Part shown: positions 9,209 through 18,106 of the stretch, in pieces | Numbering within the stretch: position 1 is the first letter of the stretch | Layout: the number at the start of each line of letters is the position of its first letter | From: Pontimicrobium sp. SW4 | GTDB taxonomy: Bacteria; Bacteroidota; Bacteroidia; Flavobacteriales; Flavobacteriaceae | Assembly: GCF_039954625.1 (NCBI RefSeq) | Contig: NZ_CP157199.1 | Span: 1,736,001-1,800,000 of the forward strand | Direction: 5' to 3' | DNA length: 64,000 bases | The notes under the pieces: model-generated | Told to the model about the DNA's origin: nothing | Seen by the model: the letters and a program-made list of their open reading frames with translations, nothing else | The model's database searches: none | Position numbers and translations under genes: made by a program

Positions 9209-10297
9209 TTATTTAGGAAATAAACTCTTATCCAATCCTGGAACTATGCGAAGTGCATTTTTGTAGTATACTTTTTTCAACACTTCATCATCAAGATCTA
9301 GCCCATACATTGCCCAATATGCATGGTATTTTTTATGATATGGAAAGTATTCGTCGGCACTTTCTAAAACTCTAAAATAGGTTGGAAATTCTTCTGGTTT
9401 CCAGCTATCTTTTCCAAATAACACACGATCTTGGTATTTAGTAATGAAAGCTTTAGCAAAACGTGGCTGCCTTCCTAATTCGGCTATAATTGCTCCTATA
9501 CCAACATTCATGTTTGGCATTTCATCCAACAACTCTCCTAGCCTACCCAAATCATTAGCTAACCAACTCATGTGTGCACTTATAAAGGTTGTTTTTGGAT
9601 GCTTTTTTATAATACTATATTGCTCATTCATTATTTGTTTAAATGGTGCAGGATTTGTATCATCACGTTTACGCCTTGGATGCGTTTTTAATTCTAACCA
9701 ACGCTCATTATCGCCATCAAAATCATCCCAAAAAGATGCTGGATCTGCCGAATGTATTAATACAGGAATTCCTAATTCCCCACATTTTGCCCAAATTGGG
9801 TCAAGTCTTTTATCATTAATTGCTAGACGATTTCCTTGAAAATCTTTATTACTTAATCCTAAACTTTTATAGACCTTTAATCCACGTGCGCCATTTTTAA
9901 CATCCTGCTCTAATTGTGCTATCATTTTTTCGGTCCATCCTTCACTTCCTGCATCTTGAAAATTAATATTTGCAAAGACAACAAATCGTCCTGGAAAATT
10001 AGTAGCAATATTCTTTACCGATTTCACAAGTTCATCTCCAGTTCTACCACTAAGATTAACCATGATTCTCATATTTAATTTATCCATATCTGCAACTACA
10101 GGTGCTAAATCTTGCGTTGGCATTCTGTATTGGTGACCATGAATGTCAATAAAAGGAAATTTTGCTTTAAAAATACTATCTCCTGGAACTACTAATGTTG
10201 ATTTAGGATTATAGTCTTCAAAAGACATTTCTTGTGAAAATGAATTTACTGATAACGAAAAAGTTAGAATAAAAATAAAGGTTTTAACTACTCTCAT
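9209..10297 (-). CDS. Secreted amidohydrolase (TIM-barrel metal-dependent hydrolase)
   Basis: A 362-residue protein with a signal peptide (ILTFSLSVNSFSQE). FIDIHGHQYRMP carries the N-terminal HxH metal motif, GARGLKVYKSLGL a strand-end Lys, GIPVLIHSADP a downstream His, FISAHMSW another His, and VLFGKDSWKPEEF the terminal Asp. This is the amidohydrolase_2 (ACMSD/uronate isomerase-like) arrangement. Members decarboxylate or hydrolyse small ring compounds; the periplasmic location and substrate are not defined here. A small lipoprotein gene follows 12 bp downstream. No other pathway genes are near, so a more exact role would be a guess. Confidence 0.82.
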   Translation of the reverse strand: MRVVKTFIFILTFSLSVNSFSQEMSFEDYNPKSTLVVPGDSIFKAKFPFIDIHGHQYRMPTQDLAPVVADMDKLNMRIMVNLSGRTGDELVKSVKNIATNFPGRFVVFANINFQDAGSEGWTEKMIAQLEQDVKNGARGLKVYKSLGLSNKDFQGNRLAINDKRLDPIWAKCGELGIPVLIHSADPASFWDDFDGDNERWLELKTHPRRKRDDTNPAPFKQIMNEQYSIIKKHPKTTFISAHMSWLANDLGRLGELLDEMPNMNVGIGAIIAELGRQPRFAKAFITKYQDRVLFGKDSWKPEEFPTYFRVLESADEYFPYHKKYHAYWAMYGLDLDDEVLKKVYYKNALRIVPGLDKSLFPK

Positions 10298-10372
10298 AAT
10301 TTAAATTAGTTAGTCCATAAAGTTATTTATTATAATTTATATTAATACTGTTTTAGCATGTATTTAACATGA

Positions 10373-11008
10373 TTATTTAAATGATACACCTGATAGTATA
10401 TTGACAATTGAAGAAATCATATATTCAATTCCAATAGCAATAACTATAAATCCAATAATCCTAGATAACGCATTAATGCCTGAAGCTCCTAAAAATTTCA
10501 CTATAAAATAGGCACTTTTAAGAATTACATAAATACTTGCTGCTGCTAAAACCATTGCGCAAATAATTATTAATATATCTTTTGTTAAATGAAATTCTTG
10601 ATTATAACCAATAAGCATAGATATTGTACCTGGACCAGCTAGCATTGGAATGGATAAAGGTGTAAGTGATACAGAATCTCTAGTATGGATATCCTCTTGT
10701 ACTCCTGAGCGTTTCATCCCCTTATGTTCCCCAAACTTTCCTGTTAAAAGCGCAAAACCAGATGAGGTAATTATTAATCCTCCAGCAATTTTTAAAGAGT
10801 TTAGGCTAATTCCAAAAAAGGATAAAATAAATTTTCCTGCAAAAAAAGATAGTAGTAGAATTATCAACACATTTATAGCTGTCCAAAAAGCTGTTAGGGC
10901 TCGCTCTCTTTTAGAGTTATTTTGTGTTAAACCAACAAATACTGGTACTGTTCCCAAAGGGTTCATAATAGAAAACAAAGCACCAAAAGTAACTAATAGT
11001 AAGTTCAT
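10373..11008 (-). CDS. MarC family integral membrane protein
   Basis: A 211-residue protein with six predicted membrane segments. MNPLGTVPVFVGLT near the N-terminus and TPLSIPMLAGPGTISMLIG after a central basic loop are the two internally repeated MarC signatures. MarC/UPF0056 proteins are inner-membrane proteins of uncertain transport activity. The old multiple-antibiotic-resistance assignment was not confirmed, and some archaeal relatives transport amino acids. It is separated from its same-strand neighbour by about 80 bp and seems to be its own unit. Confidence 0.87.
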   Translation of the reverse strand: MNLLLVTFGALFSIMNPLGTVPVFVGLTQNNSKRERALTAFWTAINVLIILLLSFFAGKFILSFFGISLNSLKIAGGLIITSSGFALLTGKFGEHKGMKRSGVQEDIHTRDSVSLTPLSIPMLAGPGTISMLIGYNQEFHLTKDILIIICAMVLAAASIYVILKSAYFIVKFLGASGINALSRIIGFIVIAIGIEYMISSIVNILSGVSFK

Positions 11009-11089
11009 GTTTTTTGATGCAAAGTCACTACTATTTATTGTTATCGCGGTTACTTAACCTTTAAGCAATGATTACCAAAATGTAAAATT

Positions 11090-11563
11090 TTACTTTAAAT
11101 CTTCTATCATTAAATTGTAGTCATACTGTAGGTCTTCGTGCATTTTCGCGATAGCTTTTTGAGCAAATTCTAACTGCTTATTATACATATTGGTTAGAAT
11201 AGTATTTTGTGTATAAGACGGTTTTATTTTAGCTAGAACTTTACAAAAATAAATAAGTAACTCTGCTTCTGTTTCTTTCTTTTTCGAATAGCGAATGAAG
11301 CGTTTAACTTGTCTCAATATTTTACGAACAGATTTTTTTATATAATAATAGTTAGTAGCACTTATTTCTGAAAAATTTATATCAATATAAGTCTTTACAC
11401 TTTCAATATATGCGTCTTCATTCTCCGATTCGAACACTAAATAGGTCAATAATTCTTTAGACTCTAACTTAAACCTTGCCATTGCCATACAATAGTCTAT
11501 AAGTTGCTCTTGCGAACGGTACTTTAATTCTTTCTTAAGCTCTATAATACTGGCTGGTTTCAT
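11090..11563 (-). CDS. Conserved hypothetical protein, lysine-rich, helical
   Basis: A 157-residue cytosolic protein without signal or membrane segment. It is helical and basic through the middle (KKSVRKILRQVKRFIRYSKKKE), with many Tyr and Leu residues. I do not recognise a family. It is the last gene of a compact four-gene run (gaps of about 10, 5 and 11 bp) with a lipoprotein, a small unknown and a DinB-like gene. The gene order gives no clear pathway. Confidence 0.6.
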   Translation of the reverse strand: MKPASIIELKKELKYRSQEQLIDYCMAMARFKLESKELLTYLVFESENEDAYIESVKTYIDINFSEISATNYYYIKKSVRKILRQVKRFIRYSKKKETEAELLIYFCKVLAKIKPSYTQNTILTNMYNKQLEFAQKAIAKMHEDLQYDYNLMIEDLK

Positions 11564-11573
11564 ATAATTCTAA

Positions 11574-12200
11574 TTAGTTAACGCTCTTTTTTACACCTTT
11601 CCTTCTACTTATAACTTTAAATGATTTTACAATTTTTTGAAATAAATCACGATACTTGTCATGCTTATTTTGTAAAGTCCATGCCATTACCATATACACA
11701 TAATTTTCACCTTCAACAAAAGCTAGTGTGTAACCTATATCAATCCCATCTATAGTAGCATCTACTTCTGTAATTTCGAATGGAAGACCGTTTATAGTAG
11801 ATGATTCAATATCTTCTGCTCTACTAATTGATACTTCTTCACCCAAAAATTGTAATTGAATGTTTTTATAATTTTTAGCTATCGACAATGATTCATTAAA
11901 TTCTCCTAGATCCTTGAAAGCTGATATAAAATCTTCTTTAGACTCATCAATAACAATGGTGTAAGTCTCTTTAAATATATTTTGATATTCTAACGATGCA
12001 TCTTCATTTAGGTCTTCAGATTCTTTCATAAAGGTTGGAAGCTCAATACTATATTGGTTGTTAACCCTTATTAATTCAAAATCTGTGTTTAGTAGTGTAT
12101 TATTTTTTTTGTTTCCAGAAGGTTCTACACAAGAAGTAAGTAATAATGTAAATAAAGAAAGGAAAATAATTTTTTGGGGTAGTTTCATAATGTTAGACAA
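11574..12200 (-). CDS. Lipoprotein, PsbP-like fold possible
   Basis: A 208-residue lipoprotein with the lipobox LLLTSCVEPSG (Cys24). The mature part begins with an amphipathic NNQYSIELPTFMKESEDLNED and ends with YMVMAWTLQNKHDKYRDLFQKIVKSF. This layout resembles the PsbP/MOG1-like small lipoproteins that measure or bind at the periplasmic face of the envelope, but the resemblance is weak. The C-terminus is basic (SRRKGVKKS). It sits inside the four-gene operon of small proteins. Confidence 0.6.
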   Translation of the reverse strand: MSNIMKLPQKIIFLSLFTLLLTSCVEPSGNKKNNTLLNTDFELIRVNNQYSIELPTFMKESEDLNEDASLEYQNIFKETYTIVIDESKEDFISAFKDLGEFNESLSIAKNYKNIQLQFLGEEVSISRAEDIESSTINGLPFEITEVDATIDGIDIGYTLAFVEGENYVYMVMAWTLQNKHDKYRDLFQKIVKSFKVISRRKGVKKSVN

Positions 12201-12205
12201 ATTAT

Positions 12206-12619
12206 TTAATCAAATGGTAGCAAATCTGGTTCTAAAAAGGAAGATTTTGCTGTTTCTGAATTAAATATATCAATATTATAATGCTGTGCCAAAAGATCTT
12301 TAAAGTTTGCTTTTAATCTTGGATGTTCAGAAATGAAATCCTTAAAGTTATTAGACTTCGATTTTAGAATAAAATGATAAACAGCTTTAACAGCAGCTAT
12401 AGTTACCGTTTTGTTATATTTATCTTGGGCACCAAGTGAACAAACATAATTGAATAATTGGCTATCTACATTAATTAAAGCCTGTTCAATTCCATATTTA
12501 ACAACATGAATCCAAGCTAACCTAATATGTGCTTCATGATTAAATAGAGACGGATTTAAAGTTCCATTACGAAATTGTAATTCGAAGGCTTCATCATTAA
12601 ATTGATAGTGATTATTCAT
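12206..12619 (-). CDS. Conserved hypothetical protein
   Basis: A 137-residue cytosolic protein with no signal. The conserved-looking part is FNHEAHIRLAWIHVVKYG, whose H-E-x-H could be a metal site, followed by YNKTVTIAAVKAVYHF and a negatively charged end. It resembles a group of small bacterial proteins of unknown role in which FNHxAHL precedes a helical bundle. The companion gene directly upstream encodes a DinB-fold protein, another metal-binding four-helix bundle, so a shared small-molecule chemistry is conceivable but unproven. Confidence 0.6.
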   Translation of the reverse strand: MNNHYQFNDEAFELQFRNGTLNPSLFNHEAHIRLAWIHVVKYGIEQALINVDSQLFNYVCSLGAQDKYNKTVTIAAVKAVYHFILKSKSNNFKDFISEHPRLKANFKDLLAQHYNIDIFNSETAKSSFLEPDLLPFD

Positions 12620-12630
12620 ATTTTAATTAA

Positions 12631-13077
12631 TTATGAATCTAATAATCGTCTATGATAATTAATTTGTCCCAAATGATATGCTAAATGTGTGGAAAGATGC
12701 ACCAAAAAATAACCTGTTGTCATTTTGTCTTCTGTAGCTCTTCGTTTGAATTCTTTTTTTAAATCTTCAGATGTTAATTTCGATAAAGTATTTTCAACGA
12801 TATGAATAACTTCGTCTACTTGACGTAACAGTTCTACTTTTGGAATATCTTTCAAAGAAAACTCTAAATCACGCTGCCTAACATAGCCTGAATTTCCAAG
12901 AGCTGCACCAATATAAGTATTAAGGTTTCCTATAATGTGTAAACAAAGGTTTCCAGCACTATTCGTAACTGTTTTGTCTACAATCCATAAATTAGATTCA
13001 CTTTTATATAGCTCAATTTCCGTTTTTAACTTATTAAGATCTCTATTAAATATTTTTATTAAAGTGTCTAGTAACAT
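12631..13077 (-). CDS. DinB-like protein (DUF1572 type)
   Basis: A 148-residue four-helix-bundle protein. NLCLHIIGNLNTYIG carries the first His of the DinB metal triad, and FLVHLSTHLAYHLGQINYHRRLL the last two, with the H-x3-H-x2-Q arrangement typical of DUF1572. DinB-family proteins bind a divalent metal, and some are bacillithiol- or mycothiol-dependent transferases; the activity here is unknown. It is the first gene of a four-gene minus-strand operon. A strong terminator lies upstream, separating it from the leaderless RNase-like block. Confidence 0.78.
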   Translation of the reverse strand: MLLDTLIKIFNRDLNKLKTEIELYKSESNLWIVDKTVTNSAGNLCLHIIGNLNTYIGAALGNSGYVRQRDLEFSLKDIPKVELLRQVDEVIHIVENTLSKLTSEDLKKEFKRRATEDKMTTGYFLVHLSTHLAYHLGQINYHRRLLDS

Positions 13078-13140
13078 AACTACTGTTTTCTTTAAAACAA
13101 ATTTAGCAATATATAGAATAACAGGCTATACTTTAAGTAA

Positions 13141-13170
13141 TAAAACCAGAATTAAAAAATTCTGGTTTTA
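13141..13170 (-). terminator. 13-bp hairpin terminator after the RNase-like gene
   Basis: TAAAACCAGAATT at 13141-13153 pairs perfectly with 13158-13170 around an AAAA loop. It lies 30 bp beyond the stop of the RNase-like gene on the minus strand and before the DinB-like operon. Short A/T runs flank both sides, so it could stop transcription in either direction. Confidence 0.6.
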
Positions 13171-13199
13171 AATTTGTTGATCTCTATTAATAAAAACAA

Positions 13200-13538
13200 T
13201 TAACTTACAATTTCATAAAAGCTTGCATAGTGATTATCTGAATAATAGCGTTTAAGGATTAACGGGGTTGTTGTTGTCATATCTACTAAAAAAACAAAAC
13301 GATACCTACCTGGATCATGATTTCTAGTCATGCCACAACGACCTTCAAAATAATGTGTATCTCCTTTAGAAGGTACTGGTGGTAACTTCATAGACCCATG
13401 TCCACCTTCATTACCATAAGGTCCATAATTTAGATCTGGATAAGCAGTGCCATTCATAGCTCTATCATTCATCTCTCTTAGATATTCTTTTACTTCTCTG
13501 GAGAATTTATCTCTAGATATTTTTGGATATTTTGCCAT
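13200..13538 (-). CDS. Leaderless microbial-RNase-like protein (N1/T1/barnase fold candidate)
   Basis: A 112-residue protein with no signal peptide. Its C-terminal half follows the layout of microbial ribonucleases such as RNase Sa: HYFEGR gives the general base E65, GRYRFVFLVD gives the arginine region (R78, R80), and KRYYSDNHYASFYEIV gives the terminal catalytic His H103. RNase Sa has YYTGDHYATF at that place. The preceding GPYGNEGGHGSMKLPP is similar to the substrate-recognition loop region, but weaker. It is the last gene of a minus-strand run with two other leaderless unknowns. I see no barstar-like inhibitor beside it. Assignment is by motif, not by alignment search. Confidence 0.5.
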   Translation of the reverse strand: MAKYPKISRDKFSREVKEYLREMNDRAMNGTAYPDLNYGPYGNEGGHGSMKLPPVPSKGDTHYFEGRCGMTRNHDPGRYRFVFLVDMTTTTPLILKRYYSDNHYASFYEIVS

Positions 13539-13582
13539 AATACTTTTGTTTTAAATTGTTTATTCTATTTAATTAACTGATG

Positions 13583-13834
13583 TTAAACCCATTGAAGTTG
13601 CCATGCATTACCAGCTCCCTGTATTATTGCTAAAGTAGCTTGGTTCGCATTGAGAGGAGCCATCGTGTTATGTGTAACGCCTCCTGCCGTTACTGATACA
13701 TTTTTACTTGGCTTAACATCTTTTATGCTAGCAACAATAAAATGTGCATTCACATGCTGTAAAGGTTTAGTGTTATCTGTTGCCGTATAACGAACACTTG
13801 CACTTACGGGTAATTGATTGTCAAATTGCGCCAT
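13583..13834 (-). CDS. Small leaderless protein of unknown function
   Basis: An 83-residue protein, MAQFDNQLPVSASVRY onward, with predicted beta strands (HFIVASIKDVKP, ATLAIIQGAG, AWQLQWV) and a closing Trp-rich strand. It has no signal peptide and no Cys. It does not resemble barstar, which is helical and acidic. It sits 44 bp upstream of the RNase-like gene and 213 bp downstream of the 450-residue gene, all on the same strand. A structural partner or carrier role is possible; I recognise no family. Confidence 0.6.
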   Translation of the reverse strand: MAQFDNQLPVSASVRYTATDNTKPLQHVNAHFIVASIKDVKPSKNVSVTAGGVTHNTMAPLNANQATLAIIQGAGNAWQLQWV

Positions 13835-14047
13835 CTTAAATTTATTTAAAGTTTTTTTTACTCTGTAATATAAGCTTTTCGGATACTGCCTATAGTTTTT
13901 ATAATTTGTAAGTCCCTTTTTCTTCTTACTATGTTAGCTTATTATCATTTCAATAATATCTATATATACTTGGGTTATTTTAATTTAATAAGTTATATGG
14001 CTCAGAAACAGAAAATAATAATCTTGTGTCTGAGCCCATATATTCTA

Positions 14048-15400
14048 CTAATACTTATTACTCACTACTCCTAATAAAAAAGGAACATTAGTAGGCCCTG
14101 GATTGATTTCAATAGTATTGGAATCATCATTATAAGTAAAACTAGATGTGTTTAAATGTGAAGATTCAGAACCACTAAAACTAAATGGCCCAATACCTAC
14201 TGAAACTGAAGCAGATTGCTGAAATGCAGTTTTTAAAGATGTATAACTTGCATTATCTACAGTAATTGTAATTTTAAGACCGTATCCTAATATTATAGAT
14301 GAAGGTATGATATTAAGAGAGCCTCCATCACCAAAAAATTGTGGACTTGATTTAAGTAATTTATCTTTAAAATTTTGAATTATTCCACTTGAAAACCAAT
14401 TTGCACTTGGATTTATTGGAAATGATTGCACCCCATTAAAAGAAATTTTACAATCAAAAGAAGATTGTTTCCAATCTTGATTTACAGATTGATAAGATGC
14501 TTGTTGATTCACTTTTACTGAAAACCATGATCTATAGGATGCACTAACTGCTTCACTCCAACCAAAATCTCTATAATTTCCATCTGCAAAATTTCCAGAT
14601 AAAGAAAAAGATACTGGAAAATTCTTATTAACACTTTCCGTTTGCCATGCAGATAAAACTTTATTAAGCCCTCCTCCTACACTAAATGCAGGACGAAATG
14701 TTGATGTTAAAGAACTTACAGGTGCTGCCGGATCTTGCCCTGGAAGTACTGGAGTTCCACCAGCAGGAGCAACTGACCCAACTTTTACAGGCATATTATA
14801 TGAGTTTTTACTTGTAAGGCTTTTTGCTCCTGTGATCGAGCTAACAGCTGCTTCTGCCGCTTCAATAATTGAATATCCAGCTCCATGAGCCTCTACCATT
14901 AAACCATCATAATCTGCTATCGCCCCATTAAGTGAGGATTTTGCTGAAGCATAAACTGGATAATTGGCATTAGCCCACGTGTCAAAATCACCTGTATAAC
15001 CAGGATTGATAGTTGTTTTGTATGTTGAATACTGAGTATAGGCTTCACTTTGTACTTTTGTGAAATTAGATTGGTTACTATTTACATTAGCTGAAGCAAC
15101 ATTAATTTTTGCAACCAATGCAGGATCTGTATTTCCTCCTAAATCTATATTTTGAAGAAAAAGTGCATAAGATGTAATTAAATCTCCTCCTGGAGCATAT
15201 GAGGCACTTGCAGCTGGTAATAAATTACCAATATTATAAATATTAGCGTTACTAATATCTGGATCTGCATTAACAATGTCTGCACTCAATGTTGTTCCTG
15301 ATACAGATACAACTTGCTTTGTTTTGTCGAAATTTGGTACTGCTGTTTGAACTAATTTTTCGTAAAATTTTGCCCATACTTGTTCTGATGAAAAAGCCAT
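14048..15400 (-). CDS. Large leaderless Ser/Ala-rich protein of unknown function
   Basis: A 450-residue protein starting MAFSSEQVWAKFYEKLV, with no signal peptide, membrane segment or lipobox despite a surface-protein-like composition (Ser, Ala, Asn, Gly rich; a single Cys). Residues about 60-200 are helical and Ala-rich, then comes a Pro-rich linker (APAGGTPVLPGQDPAAP), then a beta-rich C-terminal domain with SVGIGPFSFSGSESS and the ending NPGPTNVPFLLGVVSN. The layout resembles a two-domain secreted or pore-forming protein, but no family is recognised. It heads the block that contains the RNase-like gene. A palindrome lies in its upstream region. Confidence 0.6.
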   Translation of the reverse strand: MAFSSEQVWAKFYEKLVQTAVPNFDKTKQVVSVSGTTLSADIVNADPDISNANIYNIGNLLPAASASYAPGGDLITSYALFLQNIDLGGNTDPALVAKINVASANVNSNQSNFTKVQSEAYTQYSTYKTTINPGYTGDFDTWANANYPVYASAKSSLNGAIADYDGLMVEAHGAGYSIIEAAEAAVSSITGAKSLTSKNSYNMPVKVGSVAPAGGTPVLPGQDPAAPVSSLTSTFRPAFSVGGGLNKVLSAWQTESVNKNFPVSFSLSGNFADGNYRDFGWSEAVSASYRSWFSVKVNQQASYQSVNQDWKQSSFDCKISFNGVQSFPINPSANWFSSGIIQNFKDKLLKSSPQFFGDGGSLNIIPSSIILGYGLKITITVDNASYTSLKTAFQQSASVSVGIGPFSFSGSESSHLNTSSFTYNDDSNTIEINPGPTNVPFLLGVVSNKY

Positions 15401-15736
15401 AATAACTGTTTTAATTAATTAATACCTACTCTATTTTTAATTGGCTTTTCGGTTAGCGCCATTAATCTCATTATTTGTAGCTACAATATCAAAGATTAGT
15501 CAAATATGTTTTTTTACTAGAGTAAAAAGAAAAGAGATGAGTGGATGAGCTAATTTATTGAGTGGGTGATAATTATTAATGAGTAAAGTAGCATCTGTAT
15601 TCTTAAAATAAAACATCTGTTGCATTAGAAGAAACTCTTTATTTCAATTAAATAGCTTAATGTCTGTTTTTTTGCTACTTTTAAACAATAGCAATGTAAA
15701 ATCCCTAAGAACATGTACTAACTAAAAACCAATAAC
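15401..15736. other. Intergenic region between divergent unknown genes
   Basis: These 336 bp separate the minus-strand 450-residue gene from the plus-strand 185-residue gene and must hold both promoters. I see an 18-bp palindrome at 15511-15528 and three TGAGT motifs in a row (about 15538-15583) that could be operator repeats. No gene or RNA structure is evident. Exact -7 matches were not found. Confidence 0.4.
15511..15528. promoter_or_regulatory. Palindrome TTTTTACT-AG-AGTAAAAA, operator candidate
   Basis: An 8+2+8 bp perfect inverted repeat about 110 bp upstream of the 450-residue gene. Its size and symmetry fit a dimeric repressor site. No regulator is identified. Confidence 0.28.
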
Positions 15737-16294
15737 ATGTTCATTAAAATTAATCTAACAACTAAAAAAAACTATCCGAGAAAATTTCCTATTAATTTAA
15801 AAGATTTAGAAGAAGCGATTAAAATGTGCTACTTAGGTTTAGGCACCCCTTACCAGCCTATTCCTGTAGACAATTTTGTAAGTTTAGGAGATAGTCAATT
15901 CCCTGCTATTCCTGCAAAAGCAAAGGTTTCTATTAAACTGTGCCCTGAAGATGAGGATGATTGCCAATACAAATTAAGTGACCCTAAACTGGTATGCTGT
16001 AAAGTTAAAAACGTTGATAGAAAATTTAACGATAAAGACCGTATCGCAAAAGGGTATTGGAAAAAGATTTTTAATTGTGATTCTAAGTACATTTTTAGTG
16101 CTCCAGAAGGAACATTATTTGTCTCCCCAAATAAAAAAGGGAAATGTAGTATCTCTACAAGAAAAAAATTTCCTGATACTATTGTAGCTTATAGTATTAT
16201 GTTTTCATTAATCATTGAGCACAAAGATGGTTATAAACGTAGATACTATTTTATATTAGATCCTGTAGTAAAAATTAGCTCTAATAGAGACTAA
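15737..16294 (+). CDS. Hypothetical protein, 185 residues, cysteine-containing
   Basis: A basic 185-residue protein with no signal peptide. It has several Cys residues in the middle (KLCPEDEDDCQYK, PKLVCCKVKN, KIFNCDSKY) and beta-type segments (FSLIIEHKDGYKRRYYFILDPVVKI). I recognise no family. It is divergent from the leaderless RNase-like block and 25 bp upstream of the HisKA_2 kinase gene, so it could belong to either module: an immunity/regulatory partner of the block, or a sensor accessory. The lack of a leader matches the neighbours across the intergenic region. Confidence 0.55.
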   Translation: MFIKINLTTKKNYPRKFPINLKDLEEAIKMCYLGLGTPYQPIPVDNFVSLGDSQFPAIPAKAKVSIKLCPEDEDDCQYKLSDPKLVCCKVKNVDRKFNDKDRIAKGYWKKIFNCDSKYIFSAPEGTLFVSPNKKGKCSISTRKKFPDTIVAYSIMFSLIIEHKDGYKRRYYFILDPVVKISSNRD

Positions 16295-16319
16295 TTGAAT
16301 CATTTTCATCTTGAGTATT

Positions 16320-18077
16320 ATGCGCCTTAATTATCTTGTAAAATTTGTTCTAATATGTCCCATTTTAGTTTTCTCTCAGAATATAAGGAAAGCTGACAGT
16401 TTATTAAATATTTTAGATCACGGTGTCTTTTCGAAAAAGGAGCATTTTAAATTACTTGCTGATATTGCTTATAATCATCCAGATATGAATACTGCATTAC
16501 GTTTTGCGAAACAATCTTTGGATCTAGCAATTGAAATAGAGTCACCAATTTTACAAGCCGAAGCCTTAGAAGAAGTTAGTCATATAGAGAGAAACCTTGG
16601 TAACAATCACTTATCATTTCAAGCCTCTTTAAAGGCATTACAAATTTATGAATCCTTAAATATGGTGAAAAGACAAGCGGCATCATATTCACAACTGGCA
16701 AATAATTATATGAGTGATGAAAATTATGATTTGGCAATTCAATATCTAAAAAAAGCAAAAAACATTTATGCGGATTCAGATAATATTCAAAATCATGTTT
16801 TAACTATTTTAAATCTAGGAGAAGCCTATCGTTTAGCTCAACATTTGGATAGTGCAGCAACCGCTTTTCAACAAACTTTACAATTAAACAAAACTTTAAA
16901 TAATGATATCGTACAAGGCTATTCCCAAGGTAACCTTGGAATGGTTTATAATACTCAAAACAAGTTAGAATTAGCAGAAGAAAACCTAAACGATGCAATT
17001 ACTATTCTAGCTCCCATGGGAGATGATTATTCTACTTCTGTATATCTTGCTGAGTTAGGGACAGTCTATAATAAAGAAGGAAAGCACAAACTTGCTGAAG
17101 CTAAGTTTTTAGAAGCGCATTCTATGGCTAAACAAGCTGGCCTAAAAGAACAGATTAGAGATTTTAGTGCTTTTCTTACTAGTTTTTATGAAGAGCAAAA
17201 ACAGTATCGTAAAGCTTTAGAGTATCAAAAACAGTTTCAGGTGTATCAAGATAGTTTGGTCAACAAAGAGAATGTCCAGAAAATAGAACAAGTTAAGGCT
17301 AGTTACGAAATAGACAAACGCGAGTCTGAAATAGATTTATTAAACATCACTAATACCAACCAAAAATACTGGGTCACCTCTTTAGCTATAGGTGTTTCTT
17401 TATTGTTGCTTTTTGCTTACCTACTCTATCGCGGTAATAAAAAAGTTAAGGTCGCTAATGCTAGTTTATTTAAGCGCGAGCAAGAAAAGGCATTACTGCT
17501 TAGAGAGCTTAATCATCGTATAAAGAATAATTTACAAATGATCTCAAGTTTACTAAACCTTCAAAGCCATGAGCTTACAGGTCATCCTGCCAAAGAAGCC
17601 ATTGTAGCAGGTAAACATCGTGTAGAAGCACTCTCTCTAGTGCATAGAAAACTCTATCAAGAAGATTTAGATACACGAATATTATTAAAGGACTATGTAG
17701 AAGAATTAGTTCTAGGGCTTTTTCATGGCTATGATGCGCCTTTTGAACCAGATTTTAAAATTGATGATATTAGTGCGAATCTAGATACAGCTGTTCCACT
17801 GGCTTTAGTTATTAATGAAATTATAATCAATGCATTAAAATATGCATATAATAACATTCATAAACCAAAACTCAAAATAGTTATGGCACAGGAAAAAGAG
17901 TATCTAAATATTGAAATTATAGATAATGGGATTGGTTTTAATACTAATGAGGCAGAAAAAAACAACTCTTTTGGTATTAAGCTTATCTACTCATTAATTG
18001 AACAATTAGAAGGGACTATTAAAAAATTGGATAGCAAACATGGAGCACATTGGAAAATGACTATAAAAATTGCATAA
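16320..18077 (+). CDS. TPR sensor histidine kinase (HisKA_2 class)
   Basis: A 585-residue sensor kinase. It has a signal peptide (MRLNYLVKFVLICPILVFSQ), then periplasmic TPR repeats (about residues 50-310), a short coiled coil, one membrane helix (about 351-370), a HisKA_2 domain with the phospho-His H399 in LRELNHRIKNNLQMISSL, and an HATPase with IDNGIGF. I prefer ATG 16320 to the TTG at 16311, because the signal peptide then begins normally. The LytTR regulator 229 bp downstream is the probable partner, although a palindromic repeat separates them. Confidence 0.87.
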   Translation: MRLNYLVKFVLICPILVFSQNIRKADSLLNILDHGVFSKKEHFKLLADIAYNHPDMNTALRFAKQSLDLAIEIESPILQAEALEEVSHIERNLGNNHLSFQASLKALQIYESLNMVKRQAASYSQLANNYMSDENYDLAIQYLKKAKNIYADSDNIQNHVLTILNLGEAYRLAQHLDSAATAFQQTLQLNKTLNNDIVQGYSQGNLGMVYNTQNKLELAEENLNDAITILAPMGDDYSTSVYLAELGTVYNKEGKHKLAEAKFLEAHSMAKQAGLKEQIRDFSAFLTSFYEEQKQYRKALEYQKQFQVYQDSLVNKENVQKIEQVKASYEIDKRESEIDLLNITNTNQKYWVTSLAIGVSLLLLFAYLLYRGNKKVKVANASLFKREQEKALLLRELNHRIKNNLQMISSLLNLQSHELTGHPAKEAIVAGKHRVEALSLVHRKLYQEDLDTRILLKDYVEELVLGLFHGYDAPFEPDFKIDDISANLDTAVPLALVINEIIINALKYAYNNIHKPKLKIVMAQEKEYLNIEIIDNGIGFNTNEAEKNNSFGIKLIYSLIEQLEGTIKKLDSKHGAHWKMTIKIA

Positions 18078-18106
18078 CGCACCTGCCGAACATGCTTATT
18101 AAAATT

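Noticed and set aside
13200..13538. Barnase-type pair: looked for a barstar-like inhibitor next to the RNase-like gene.
   Set aside because: Neither the 83-residue beta-rich neighbour nor the DinB-like and 137-residue neighbours have barstar's acidic helical pattern, so no immunity gene is claimed.
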